Translations under genes and position numbers: made by a program
The notes under the pieces: model-generated
Told to the model about the DNA's origin: nothing
Databases searched by the model: none
Seen by the model: only the letters and a program-made list of their open reading frames with translations
Part shown: piece after piece, positions 6,394 through 14,773 of the stretch
Position numbering within the stretch: position 1 is the first letter of the stretch
Layout: each line of letters begins with the position of its first letter
Assembly: GCF_037095755.1 (NCBI RefSeq)
Contig: NZ_JBAWKJ010000003.1
Coordinates: 783,325-847,324 of the forward strand
DNA length: 64,000 nucleotides
Source: Sphingopyxis sp. CCNWLW2
GTDB taxonomy: Bacteria; Pseudomonadota; Alphaproteobacteria; Sphingomonadales; Sphingomonadaceae
Direction of reading: 5' to 3'

Positions 6394-8370
6394 ATGAGCG
6401 GCGACGAGGAGGATTTCGAGCCGAAGCTCGGAAAGATGCGCGGCGTGCGCGGCAAGAAGGCGCGCAAATATCTCGGCCGTCTGCTCGCTGCGGGCATTGC
6501 CGCCGCGGGTGGTGCGCGGGCGGGACGCGGGACCTTCGACGGCAGCCGGATCGGGCGTGGCAGCGCGGCGGGCCGTCTTCTCGCATCGCGCGGATCGTCC
6601 GACCGATTTGCGGCGCGGCGCGTGATCGTGAAGACGCGGCTGGTGCGGCTCGGCGGCAAAGGGCTGGAGGCGGCGCGTGCGCATCTCAAATATATCCAGC
6701 GCGACGGCGTTACCCGCGAGGGCGATCCCGGTGAATTATACGGGCCCGAAGCGGATGTCGCCGACGGCAAGGCCTTCCTCGCGTCCGCCGCCGGCGATCG
6801 GCACCAATTCAGGCTCATCGTGTCGGCCGAAGAGGGCGATCTTTATGCCGACCTGAAACCCTTCGTGCGGCGGTTGATGGCGCAGATGGAGGAGGACCTC
6901 GGAACAAGCCTCGACTGGGTCGCGGTCGACCATTTCAACACCGGGCACCCGCACAGCCATATCATGCTGCGCGGCCGCGACGATCGCGGCAAGGATCTGA
7001 TCATCGCCCGCGACTATATCGCGCATGGCCTCCGCACGCGCGCGAGCGAGATCGCCACGCTCGATCTCGGGCCGAGGACGCAGCTTGAGGTCGAGATACG
7101 GATGCGGCGCGATATTGATGCCGAGCGGCTCACCACTGTCGATCGGCAGCTGCTGCGCGACGCCGAGCGCCATCCGCTGGTTACAGCGAAAGACGTCGAT
7201 CCGGTCATCCAGTCGCTCCGTGCCGGGCGGCTGCAGAAGCTCGGCGCGATGGGGCTCGCCGACGAGCTCGCGCCGGGGCAGTGGCGGCTCGCGGAAGATC
7301 TGCGCAAGACGCTGACCGGGCTTGGCGAACGCGGCGATATCATCCGCACGATGCAGCGTGAGCTGACCGCGCGGTCGCGCGCGCCGGCGCCGGGGGATCG
7401 TGTCATCCACGATAGCGTTGCGCCGCTCACCGAGCCGCTCGTCGGGCGCCTCGTCGCGCGCGGCCTCGACGACGAACTCGCCGACCGCCATTTCCTCATC
7501 GTCGACGGCATCGACGGGCGCAGCCATTATGTGGCGATCGGCAAGGGCGACCGCGCCGGGAGCATGGCCGAAGGGGCGATCATACGGATCGTGCCGGCAG
7601 CGGGGGCGATCCGCGAGGTCGACCGCACGGTCGCCGAGGTCGCCGCGGCGAACGACGGGCGCTACGATGCCGCCGCGCACCGGCGGTTCGACGGCCGCGC
7701 GAGCCCGGCGTTCGTCGAGACGCATATCCGGCGGCTCGAGGCGATGCGTCGCCTGGGCCTGGTCGAGCGGGCCGCCGACGGCAGCTGGCCGATCGCACCC
7801 GATCATGCCGACCGGGCCCGGGCCTATGCCGCGATGCTGGCGCGCGAGCGCCCGGTTACGGTCGAGCTTTTGTCGCCCGTCCCGATCGAGCGGCTCGCGC
7901 GCGCCGAAGCGCTGACCTGGCTCGACCGCGAGGCATCGCGCAATGAGGCCCTGCCGATGCGCGACAAGGGATTCGGGCGCGAGGTTCGGACCGCGATGAC
8001 GACTCGCCAGCAATGGTTGATCGACGAGGAGCTCGCCGACGCGGCGGGCGAGGGGATCGCCTATCGCCGCGGCTCCCTGGCGGCGCTGCAGCGCCGGGAG
8101 CTTCTGCGCCTCGCGCGAGGCCTCTCGGCCGAGCTCGGCAAGGCATTCGTCGAGGCCCGCGAAGGCGAGCGGGTCGAGGGCCGGCTTGCGCGGCGGATCG
8201 AGGCCGCCGGCGGGCGCTATGCGCTCGTCGAAAAAGCGAAGCAATTTTCGCTGGTTCCGTGGAAGCCGGTGCTCGACCGCCATGTCGGCAAGGAGGTCGG
8301 CGGCGTGGTCCGCGAGAGCGGAATCAGCTGGACGATCGGGCGGGGCCGTGGCGGGCCGACGATCAGCTGA
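6394..8370 (+). CDS. VirD2-type relaxase/mobilization nuclease with DUF3363 region
   Basis: A 658-residue conjugative relaxase. The N-terminal nuclease half has the metal-binding histidine motif VDHFNTGHPHSHIMLRG (about residues 178-194), followed by DYIAHGLRTRASE, characteristic of the family carrying DUF3363. The C-terminal half holds the DUF3363 region, including LRRLEAMRRLGL-like and WLIDEELA segments. It would nick oriT and pilot the strand. ATG 6394 is chosen because homology-like sequence begins MSGDEEDFEPKLGKMRG; the ribosome site is weak. In intact elements TraG/VirD4 and the trb genes follow. Here they do not, so the element appears truncated or only mobilizable in trans. Confidence 0.9.
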   Translation: MSGDEEDFEPKLGKMRGVRGKKARKYLGRLLAAGIAAAGGARAGRGTFDGSRIGRGSAAGRLLASRGSSDRFAARRVIVKTRLVRLGGKGLEAARAHLKYIQRDGVTREGDPGELYGPEADVADGKAFLASAAGDRHQFRLIVSAEEGDLYADLKPFVRRLMAQMEEDLGTSLDWVAVDHFNTGHPHSHIMLRGRDDRGKDLIIARDYIAHGLRTRASEIATLDLGPRTQLEVEIRMRRDIDAERLTTVDRQLLRDAERHPLVTAKDVDPVIQSLRAGRLQKLGAMGLADELAPGQWRLAEDLRKTLTGLGERGDIIRTMQRELTARSRAPAPGDRVIHDSVAPLTEPLVGRLVARGLDDELADRHFLIVDGIDGRSHYVAIGKGDRAGSMAEGAIIRIVPAAGAIREVDRTVAEVAAANDGRYDAAAHRRFDGRASPAFVETHIRRLEAMRRLGLVERAADGSWPIAPDHADRARAYAAMLARERPVTVELLSPVPIERLARAEALTWLDREASRNEALPMRDKGFGREVRTAMTTRQQWLIDEELADAAGEGIAYRRGSLAALQRRELLRLARGLSAELGKAFVEAREGERVEGRLARRIEAAGGRYALVEKAKQFSLVPWKPVLDRHVGKEVGGVVRESGISWTIGRGRGGPTIS

Positions 8371-8474
8371 TCGCGAGCGCCCGTGACCGGTTGCGGAACG
8401 CCACGAAAGTTCAGCTTGGCGGCCGCGTCAAATCTCTTGTTTCCGTAACGTCATAGGCTCGCTTATCGGAAGGC

Positions 8475-8496
8475 ATCGGCGCCGTATCGCGCCGAT
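8475..8496. repeat. Perfect 8-bp inverted repeat in the gap after the relaxase
   Basis: ATCGGCGC and GCGCCGAT (8475-8482, 8489-8496) flank a 6-nt loop in the 302-nt gap 8371-8672. No T-run follows. It may be a terminator for the relaxase gene, or mark an element boundary. Nothing else is recognisable in this gap. Confidence 0.5.
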
Positions 8497-8672
8497 GGGG
8501 AGGGGGCTCTCAAAAATAATGTTGCCGGCTGAACAAGCGACCCGTTCGGCCGTACCTTGGCGGCATTGCGTGTGCGAGAGTCCCGGCTCGCAGCCGCAAT
8601 GCCGTCATTTATCTCGCGCCTTTGCGGGCCGGTCGCCTGGCATCTCGATCTTGCTGCCCCGGCAACGCTGGA

Positions 8673-9581
8673 TCAGTCGGCCAGCGTCACCGAAACCGGG
8701 CAATGGTCCGAATGATGTTTTGCGCCTGGCGCATAGGTCGTTTCTTCGAATCCACGCATCGCGGCGGCGGCACGGCGGTCGAGGACGATATGGTCGATGA
8801 AACTGTCGTAGCGCGGATCGCAGCGCGGCCGTGTTCCTTCGTCGGCGAGGCGGAGATCGGCGTTGGCCGGCTCGCTGTCGTCGATCTCGCGCCAGACGCC
8901 ATCGCCGGGCAGCGCGAGGCGCCGGTTCCAGTCGCCCAATATCGCGAAACGGTCGGGGCCATTCGCCGCCGCGTCGATCCAGCTTTCGAGCGCCGGGATC
9001 TGCTGCCGCAAGACCGGGCACGCCTTCGCTTCGGCGCCCGAAAAGCATCCCGATTTCAGGTGGACCGAGAGGAGTCTGGTGGGTGCTTGCCCGCGCGGTC
9101 GCAGCGTGATGTCGACGCCCGAACGAAGTTGCGGATTGCCGAGCATCAGCGAAGTCAGGTCGGCATGGCGGTCGAAGGCAATGCCCTTGCGGATCGCGAA
9201 GCCGACGGCTTGGCGGATGACTTGCTGTTCGGGATGCTTTCCGCCGCAGGTTCCGCTCGGGTTCCCGGGCCGCGTTTCCATCACGATCGTGAAGCGCGCC
9301 GGATCGAAAATCCGCGCTGCGGCCTTGGGGTTCTCGGCTTCCTGGAACGCGATGACGTCGGCGTCGAGCGCGTCGACGATCCGGCGCATCGCGGCATAAT
9401 CTTCGGGCACTCGCGGGGCGCAGCCGACGCCGTCCTTCTCGGCCAGAAATTCTAGGTTCCAGCTCGCGAGCTTGAGCGGCGCGGCGTGCGTCGTGCCGAC
9501 CGCGGCGGGCCGACCCGGTTGCGGCGCGCAGGCGGCAAGCGAGAGGAGAAGGGTGAGCGGAGCGGCGAGGTGGTGCGACAT
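8673..9581 (-). CDS. Endonuclease/exonuclease/phosphatase-family lipoprotein
   Basis: A 302-residue protein. Residues 1-20 form a lipoprotein signal with lipobox LAAC, then comes an EEP (DNase I-like) fold. Active-site blocks are visible: ASWNLEFL (Asn), VIAFQEAE (Glu), SVHLKSGC, LGDWN (Asp/Asn) and a C-terminal HHSDHCPV (Asp/His). It could hydrolyse nucleic acids or phosphoesters at the cell envelope; the exact substrate is unknown. A frame extends to 9641, but ATG 9581 directly precedes the signal peptide. It ends the debris region between the mobility module and the aroQ/alkB chimera and is transcribed in the same direction as the chimera, 59 nt downstream. Confidence 0.85.
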   Translation of the reverse strand: MSHHLAAPLTLLLSLAACAPQPGRPAAVGTTHAAPLKLASWNLEFLAEKDGVGCAPRVPEDYAAMRRIVDALDADVIAFQEAENPKAAARIFDPARFTIVMETRPGNPSGTCGGKHPEQQVIRQAVGFAIRKGIAFDRHADLTSLMLGNPQLRSGVDITLRPRGQAPTRLLSVHLKSGCFSGAEAKACPVLRQQIPALESWIDAAANGPDRFAILGDWNRRLALPGDGVWREIDDSEPANADLRLADEGTRPRCDPRYDSFIDHIVLDRRAAAAMRGFEETTYAPGAKHHSDHCPVSVTLAD

Positions 9582-9640
9582 GCGCGGCTTGTGCCGTCGT
9601 TGCGCGTCGACATCAATCGCGGCGCGCACGGCTTGTCGCA

Positions 9641-10351
9641 TTATCGGAGGCTGCGGAAAGTGACCGACCAGCGCGGCGCGTTCATCGCGGCGATACTATG
9701 CTCCCAATCGTCGCGAACCTCGCCTTGCATATGGTAGATCGACCGCGGCGCGAGATCCGCGGTCGCACGGTCGAAGCCGCCGCGGCGCCGCCGCCGGAAA
9801 CGCATCGTCGCGGGCGCCCCCAGCGAGACGCCGATGACATGCTCGAAGACCGGGCGGTCCTTGTGCCAGCCGATACCGGCGCCGGCCCCATATTCGATGA
9901 CGAGCGCCTGCTCGAGGCTCGCGGCGTCGATGCCGGCGAAAGCAGCAGCACGGGACCGAAGCGGCGCGAGCCAGCCGGGTATCGGCTCGCCCGGCGCGAA
10001 GCGGCCGGTCTGGAAATCATAGGTCCAGCCGTAGGAGCGCGTCAGCCTTTTTCCTTCCCACTGCTGGAACTGGAACGGCGTGAGACCGGCGGCTTCGATA
10101 TGCGCAATCAGTGCTTGCTCTGCGCCGGCATCTATCAGCGTGTCGCGATAGGCGAGGCCGGGGAGGAGCGGCGCGCCGAACAGATCGGCCTGCGCACGCG
10201 CGCCGCCCCGTGACGGGTCACAGCGGCAGCGCGCTTCCGCCTGGGCCGGGACAATGTTCAGCATGTCGTGACCGTAAATCTCGGGCTCGCATGTGCCGAG
10301 CAGGTTGAGGTTCGGGCCCGAGAGGAGGGAGACGATGGGCTTGGCTGTCAC
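9641..10351 (-). CDS. Chimera: AroQ N-terminal fragment fused to AlkB-like 2OG-Fe(II) dioxygenase
   Basis: A 236-residue frame of two unrelated parts. Residues 1 to about 40 are the start of type II 3-dehydroquinate dehydratase, with the hallmark [11 protein letters not shown] then EPEIYGHD. From about residue 54 ([16 protein letters not shown]) the protein is an AlkB-like alkylation-repair dioxygenase. It has the metal site HKD within [13 protein letters not shown], a distal His in DWEHSIAA, and Arg residues in [10 protein letters not shown] for 2-oxoglutarate. No ATG, GTG or TTG exists in frame at the natural AlkB start, so translation must begin at the aroQ GTG (10351, GGAAG upstream) or at an internal ATG at codon 30. 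AlkB activity is plausible; dehydratase activity is not, because most of that enzyme is missing. Confidence 0.85.
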   Translation of the reverse strand: MTAKPIVSLLSGPNLNLLGTCEPEIYGHDMLNIVPAQAEARCRCDPSRGGARAQADLFGAPLLPGLAYRDTLIDAGAEQALIAHIEAAGLTPFQFQQWEGKRLTRSYGWTYDFQTGRFAPGEPIPGWLAPLRSRAAAFAGIDAASLEQALVIEYGAGAGIGWHKDRPVFEHVIGVSLGAPATMRFRRRRRGGFDRATADLAPRSIYHMQGEVRDDWEHSIAAMNAPRWSVTFRSLR

Positions 10352-10430
10352 TGCGCGGTCTTCCGATTGCTACGCGATGCACTCTCCTATACGGGCTGCT
10401 CGGCAAAGGTACAGCGAGGCAGATTCCGGC

Positions 10431-10631
10431 GTGATCTCAGTCATTCTCAACGGCGAACCCCGGCAGGTGCGTGAAGGCAGCATCGCCGACCTGGTCGCCT
10501 CGCTGGGGCTCGATGCGAAAAAGGTCGCGGTCGAGCGCAACCGCGAGATCGTGCCACGCTCCACGCTTGGCGATGTCGCGCTCGCCGAGGGAGATGCGCT
10601 GGAAATAGTCCATTTTGTGGGGGGCGGTTGA
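10431..10631 (+). CDS. thiS: Sulfur carrier protein ThiS
   Basis: A 66-residue ubiquitin-like carrier that donates sulfur for the thiazole ring of thiamine after C-terminal thiocarboxylation. The fold signature [10 protein letters not shown], the [13 protein letters not shown] block and the terminal HFVGGG with di-glycine are intact. GTG 10431 gives the usual length. It is divergent from the aroQ start, 79 nt away. The partner thiazole synthase gene thiG, which should follow, is a broken remnant, so this copy is probably orphaned and redundant with another in the genome. Confidence 0.9.
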   Translation: MISVILNGEPRQVREGSIADLVASLGLDAKKVAVERNREIVPRSTLGDVALAEGDALEIVHFVGGG

Positions 10632-10639
10632 GTCGTCGG

Positions 10640-10994
10640 CGGACCAATGGAACGTTGCCGGACCGAGATTCCCCTCACGCCAATGTAAGGATTTCGAACA
10701 GAATGCCGCGACGGTCGCGACGTCGGCGAGCGTGGCACGATCGCGCGGTTGCGGTGCGCGGCGTCCATGTCCGATCCGGGCGCGCCGCTATTGAGCGATT
10801 TCATCGACCCGGAGAAGATCACCTATCGCCTGAACACGGCGGGTTGCTTCAACACCGACGATGCGATCCGCGCGCTGCGGCGCGCGCACGAGGCGGGGAG
10901 CTTGGACATCGTCAAGCTCGGCGACGCCCTGGACTTGTTCGTCTCTCGCTTACGGGCGCTTTGCGAATATGGCATCTCTGATCCCGCCAAAGCG
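10640..10994 (+). pseudogene. thiG: Decayed, 3'-truncated thiG (thiazole synthase)
   Basis: Pieces of ThiG can be read in different frames in the right order. A KDFEQNAA-like stretch occurs near 10696-10720. A V-A-V-R-x-V-H-V stretch lies just before 10767. Then VSDPGAPLLSDFIDPEKITY, NTAGCFNTDDAIRALR and a DIVKL segment run to about 10,925, followed by degenerate LRAL-like sequence. ThiG normally reads in one frame and is about 260 residues long; here at least two frameshifts and the loss of the 3' half are evident. A frame starting at ATG 10767 runs into antisense asparaginase sequence and is not a real gene. The truncation point near 10,990 coincides with the end of the catabolic island. 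Confidence 0.8.
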
Positions 10995-11000
10995 GTTTCG

Positions 11001-11492
11001 TCAGATATTCACAAATGCGCCGAGCTCGCGGTCCTTTCGCACGTGATTTGCACGAAAAACTGTTCCGTTCATGGTAATATAGACGCCGCACGGAGCGATC
11101 TGGGCTGTTGCGAAGGCCATGCCGAGATTGAACACGGCATCGCTTTCCGCGAAGCGCGCGGGAGTTAGTGCACCGACCAGCACGATTGTTTTTCCCGGGA
11201 CGTCGGCCAGCGCGTTCGCCGTTTCTGTCATGGTATCAGTCCCATGAGTGATAATCAGGCGGTCGACCTCCGAATTTGCGATCCTGTGTCGAATAAGCTC
11301 GCGATCCTGATCACACAGGTCGAGGCTGTCTTTCCGGAAGATCTCGGAAACCTCGAATGGGAGAGATACCTTGGCCGACCTCAGAAAATCGGCAACCTTG
11401 CTCTCGCCAACCTGATATTTGCTGAGCTCGTCGAAATAGCTTTTGTCTATCGTTCCGCCGGTTGTGAAAATCTGTATCCGGGTGTCGTTCAT
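11001..11492 (-). CDS. Short asparaginase-domain protein
   Basis: A 163-residue protein that contains only the N-terminal domain of the L-asparaginase/glutaminase fold. The first catalytic threonine motif IQIFTTGGTIDK and the second motif IITHGTDTMTETA are both present, so the active-site Thr and Thr-Asp residues are kept. The classical C-terminal dimerisation domain is absent. Short stand-alone members of this kind exist, so it need not be truncated. ATG 11492 follows GGGAGAG at proper distance. It is the second gene of an operon with the RidA-like protein and could hydrolyse an amide or succinimide-like intermediate. Its stop lies right at the junction with the thiG remnant. Confidence 0.8.
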   Translation of the reverse strand: MNDTRIQIFTTGGTIDKSYFDELSKYQVGESKVADFLRSAKVSLPFEVSEIFRKDSLDLCDQDRELIRHRIANSEVDRLIITHGTDTMTETANALADVPGKTIVLVGALTPARFAESDAVFNLGMAFATAQIAPCGVYITMNGTVFRANHVRKDRELGAFVNI

Positions 11493-11581
11493 CAACATCT
11501 CTCCCGACAATGGTGCGGTATCGCTCTTCTTTGTTAAATGACGGGCGTCGGTCAGCCGCTGTGCTCGGGCGACAAGGCGAA

Positions 11582-11950
11582 CTATCGGTCAGATGCCGTC
11601 GCGGCCGAGACTATGATTTCCACGAGCACGTCGGGCGCGCCCATCTCGCATTGCGCGGTCGCGCGTGTGGGACTGGCATTTGGTGCAACCCACGCGTCCC
11701 AGACCTCGTTCATCGCGGCGAAATCACGTTCGATATTCTTGAGCCAGATTTGCGCGGTGAGTAGCCGACTGCGGTCGGTTCCCGCCTCGGCCAGCAGCGC
11801 ATCGATGCGCTCCAGCGCCTGGACAGTCTGTCCACGTACATCCTGACTACGGTCGTCTTTGGCGGTCATGCCCGCCAGATAGACAACGCCATTATGGATC
11901 ACGGCCAGGCTTGCGCGTTGCGCACTCCTCAAGCGGGCAATTTCGTTCAT
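11582..11950 (-). CDS. RidA/YjgF-family enamine/imine deaminase
   Basis: A 122-residue member of the RidA superfamily, soluble trimeric enzymes that hydrolyse reactive enamines and imines released by PLP or flavin enzymes. Family features are the GVVYLAGMTA strand, the VQALERIDALLAEAG helix and the C-terminal VEIIVSA strand. The conserved Arg that binds the imine carboxylate is probably in SPTRATAQ. Next to a flavin-dependent amine oxidase, the likely role is removal of the imine product. First gene of a minus-strand pair, 89 nt before the asparaginase-domain gene. Confidence 0.88.
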   Translation of the reverse strand: MNEIARLRSAQRASLAVIHNGVVYLAGMTAKDDRSQDVRGQTVQALERIDALLAEAGTDRSRLLTAQIWLKNIERDFAAMNEVWDAWVAPNASPTRATAQCEMGAPDVLVEIIVSAATASDR

Positions 11951-12313
11951 GTCCGGCTCCCTTCGGATGGTCAGAATGTGCGTCTCGTTGACACGCTATG
12001 GCGGGATGCGTGTCCCCACCATCAACTCCGCCGAGCCGCTACCGCTCATCGGGGCCGACGATCAACATACGATCTGGGATCGACATATTCTCAACAGTTA
12101 TACGCGAGCGGGGAGCCCGGAGGCTCTGAACGGACATCGAATTTGTTCCATAACCTTTTAGAATAGAGTCCTCTATAATGCCCAATGGACGACTATCCGG
12201 TGCGTTGATACCTTTGCCAGGCCGACCAAGACCTGATCGCGCGGGGCGAATGCAAATGCGTGAAGGAGGTTCAGGCGGCAGCCCTGCCTGCGCAGTCTTG
12301 AGGAACCAGAACA
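11951..12313. promoter_or_regulatory. Divergent promoter region, ridA-like gene versus MFS gene
   Basis: A 363-nt gene-free stretch, less GC-rich than its surroundings, separates the two divergent units. A perfect TATAAT lies at 12174-12179 on the plus strand without a convincing -35 box, which fits an activator-dependent promoter. The nearby LysR protein is the obvious candidate activator. No gene is seen. Confidence 0.5.
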
Positions 12314-13576
12314 ATGAACGGACCAAGTCGATGGAAGGCACGGTACAGCGTCATGCTCGTATTGATTGTCTCGTTCCTGGTATCCTCCATAGACAAGGTG
12401 GCCATAGCGGTCGCGCTCCCCTACATCGCGCATGACATGGGCTTCAGCTCGATGGCGATGGGGTCGGTCCTGAGCGCTTTCTTCCTGAGCTATTCGCTTT
12501 CGCAGATTCCGGGCGGGTTGCTCGCCGATCGATTTGGCGCGCGCAAGGTCGCGACGATCGGCATGGTCTGGTGGTCGGCCTTTACGGGACTGTCAGGCGC
12601 CGTGACGAACCTCGCTCAACTGGTGAGCGCCAGATTCGTCTTTGGTCTGGGCGAGGGCGTGTTTCCCGCCTGTGCATTTAAAACGATCGCGAACTGGTTT
12701 CCCCGGCGCGAGCGGGCAACGGCCAACTCGATCATGTTCGCTGCCAATTTTTTAGGCATGGCATTGGCGCCGCTCCTGGTGGTTGCGATCATTTCCCTGT
12801 CGAGCTGGCGCCACGTCTTCTTCGCACTGCTGATCCCGGGCTTGGTGGCTGCAGTCCTGTTCTGGCGTTTCATTCCGAACCACCCAAGGGAAAAGCGGGG
12901 GATCGCCGAGACTGAAATCCGCGAGATCGCGGGAGAAGATGCGGACAAGCCCGAACAGAAGGCAGACCCCCTCAGGAAGGTCCTGCTCGATCCGTTGGTG
13001 ATCAAATATTTTCTGATCATCTTCACCTTCGACCTGACCTATTGGGGGTTCACTTCGTGGCTGCCGACATATCTCGTCAAGGCGAGGGGGCTTTCGATGA
13101 TGGAAATGGGAATCTACGCCTCGCTTCCGGCTTTTGCGGGTACATTCGGATGCGTCATCGCCGGCTGGATGTCGGATCGCTTCTTCAGCCGCATGCGCCG
13201 CACACCGATCATTCTCGCCGAACTCCTCGCCGCGGTCTTTCTCTATCTGACCTTTACGGTCACCTCGACGGGGGCGCTTATGCTCTTTCAAACGCTCGCC
13301 GGCTTTTTCATGATGTCCTTCTTCGGGGTGTTCTGGGCGCTGCCAATGCATACCGTCTTGCCGCGCAACATGGGCGTGACCGGCAGTTTCATCAACATGG
13401 CCGGGCAATTCGCTGCTGTTATCGCTCCTTTGATCATCGGCGTCCTCGTGACCGTCTCAAATGGAGGTTTCGGGACGACCTTTGCCTTCCTTATCGGGGC
13501 ACTGCTTGTCTCATGCGGACTGGTGCTCACACTTCCAGGTAAATGGGAAAAGCCGGAGCAGCCGGCGCTAGCCTGA
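12314..13576 (+). CDS. MFS permease, anion:cation symporter type
   Basis: A 420-residue inner-membrane transporter with about 12 hydrophobic segments. The first helix contains SSIDKVAIAVALPYI and the loop 2-3 motif is GLLADRFGARKV, both typical of the ACS (glucarate/phthalate/tartrate) branch. Substrates of this branch are organic anions. A basic, charged central loop at about residues 195-225 separates the halves. GAGGAACC precedes ATG 12314. It lies between the RidA/asparaginase pair and the flavin oxidase genes, so it probably imports the substrate, or exports a product, of that pathway. Confidence 0.88.
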   Translation: MNGPSRWKARYSVMLVLIVSFLVSSIDKVAIAVALPYIAHDMGFSSMAMGSVLSAFFLSYSLSQIPGGLLADRFGARKVATIGMVWWSAFTGLSGAVTNLAQLVSARFVFGLGEGVFPACAFKTIANWFPRRERATANSIMFAANFLGMALAPLLVVAIISLSSWRHVFFALLIPGLVAAVLFWRFIPNHPREKRGIAETEIREIAGEDADKPEQKADPLRKVLLDPLVIKYFLIIFTFDLTYWGFTSWLPTYLVKARGLSMMEMGIYASLPAFAGTFGCVIAGWMSDRFFSRMRRTPIILAELLAAVFLYLTFTVTSTGALMLFQTLAGFFMMSFFGVFWALPMHTVLPRNMGVTGSFINMAGQFAAVIAPLIIGVLVTVSNGGFGTTFAFLIGALLVSCGLVLTLPGKWEKPEQPALA

Positions 13577-13657
13577 CCCGCTTCTCGCTCGTCCGATTGG
13601 CAAGGCACGGCAGCCAGGCCCCACCTGCGCGTGGTAGCGGCGGCTCGAGGCTGCGGC

Positions 13658-14773
13658 TCAGTTGAAGCGCTTTATGCTCATTTTTTCGATGGGGGTGGAC
13701 GTCGAACCGGTCGCTATCAATTCAGCCATCACTTCGCCGACGCCAGGCCCCAGTTGAAACCCGTGTCCCGAGAAGCCGCAGGCATAGAATGCGTTTTCGG
13801 CCGTGGAAGAACGCCCGAGGATCGGAAGATCGTCGGGCGTGAACCCTTCGAGTCCGGACCAGGATCGAACGATCGTGGCTTGCGCCATGATCGGAAAAAT
13901 CGCCAGCGCGGCGGCGGCGGAAAGCCGGAGATGCTCGAAGCGGATCTCGGAGACATTGGTATCCGGATCGGGCGTTCCACGACGCCCGCCACCGATAACG
14001 ACGGTCCCATTCGCCATCTGCTTGAACGACAAGGGGCGGCCGACAGGGCCGCCGACCACGGCATTGCAAAAGTGCGGGAGGCGGGCGGTGACGAGCATCA
14101 TGGGAGCAACCGCCTCGATAGGCGCATTCTCACCCAATTGACGCGCCAGCTTTCCTGCCCAGGCGCCTGTACAGTTCAGCAGGTAGCGCCCGGTGAAGGT
14201 TTCGCCGCCGCGACAGCTTATCTGCCAGTCCGCGCCTTGCCGCCGCACAGCCTCGACTGCAAGCCCCTCATGAAAGCACGCACCCAGCGCACGGGCCTTG
14301 CGCTGAAACGCGAAGGTCGTCTGGTAGGGCAGGGCGAAGCCATCGTCCAGGCTTGCCAAAGCGCCGATCAGATGCGGTGAGACCGCCGGGACGAGGGCGC
14401 GCAGCTGGGTCTGATCCAGAACTACCTCATGATCATAGCCCATGGAATTGAGGTCAGCGACGCGCGCGCGCATCTCATCGAGTTGCGCTTCGGTTTCGGC
14501 TACCTTGATCTGTGGTGCGCGCTGGAAGCCGCAGTCGTCGTCGAGGAGAGTCTCTATCCTGTTCCAGATCTCCATCGAGCGCTGCGAGAGCGCGAGCTCC
14601 GCATAGTCCCTGTTCATTCGCCGGACGCCGCCGGCATTCACTCCGGAGGCATGTCGCGCGACCGTGTCTTTCTCGATGACAATGACCGAAAGGCCACGCA
14701 TTCGTGCGTGAAGGGCCGTGGAGCAAGCCTGAATGCCTCCGCCGACGATAACCAGATCTGCAGTACGGCTCAT
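13658..14773 (-). CDS. DadA-like FAD amine oxidase, beta subunit (HcnC/OoxB-like)
   Basis: A 371-residue FAD-dependent oxidoreductase of the glycine/D-amino-acid oxidase family. The N-terminal dinucleotide motif is VIVGGGIQACSTALHA (about residues 8-23), and ASGVNAGGVRR is the conserved flavin segment. A C-terminal GHGFQLGPGVGE-type motif closes the FAD site. The start overlaps the stop of the next upstream gene (ATGA at 14770-14773). Together with the two genes upstream this forms a three-subunit enzyme like hydrogen cyanide synthase, opine oxidase or D-hydroxyproline dehydrogenase. This subunit would carry out oxidation at the C-N bond. Confidence 0.88.
   Translation of the reverse strand: MSRTADLVIVGGGIQACSTALHARMRGLSVIVIEKDTVARHASGVNAGGVRRMNRDYAELALSQRSMEIWNRIETLLDDDCGFQRAPQIKVAETEAQLDEMRARVADLNSMGYDHEVVLDQTQLRALVPAVSPHLIGALASLDDGFALPYQTTFAFQRKARALGACFHEGLAVEAVRRQGADWQISCRGGETFTGRYLLNCTGAWAGKLARQLGENAPIEAVAPMMLVTARLPHFCNAVVGGPVGRPLSFKQMANGTVVIGGGRRGTPDPDTNVSEIRFEHLRLSAAAALAIFPIMAQATIVRSWSGLEGFTPDDLPILGRSSTAENAFYACGFSGHGFQLGPGVGEVMAELIATGSTSTPIEKMSIKRFN

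Noticed and set aside
10749..11168. 139-aa frame after thiS as a new gene
   Set aside because: Its central part is ThiG sequence with broken ends, and its 3' third is antisense to the asparaginase-domain gene.
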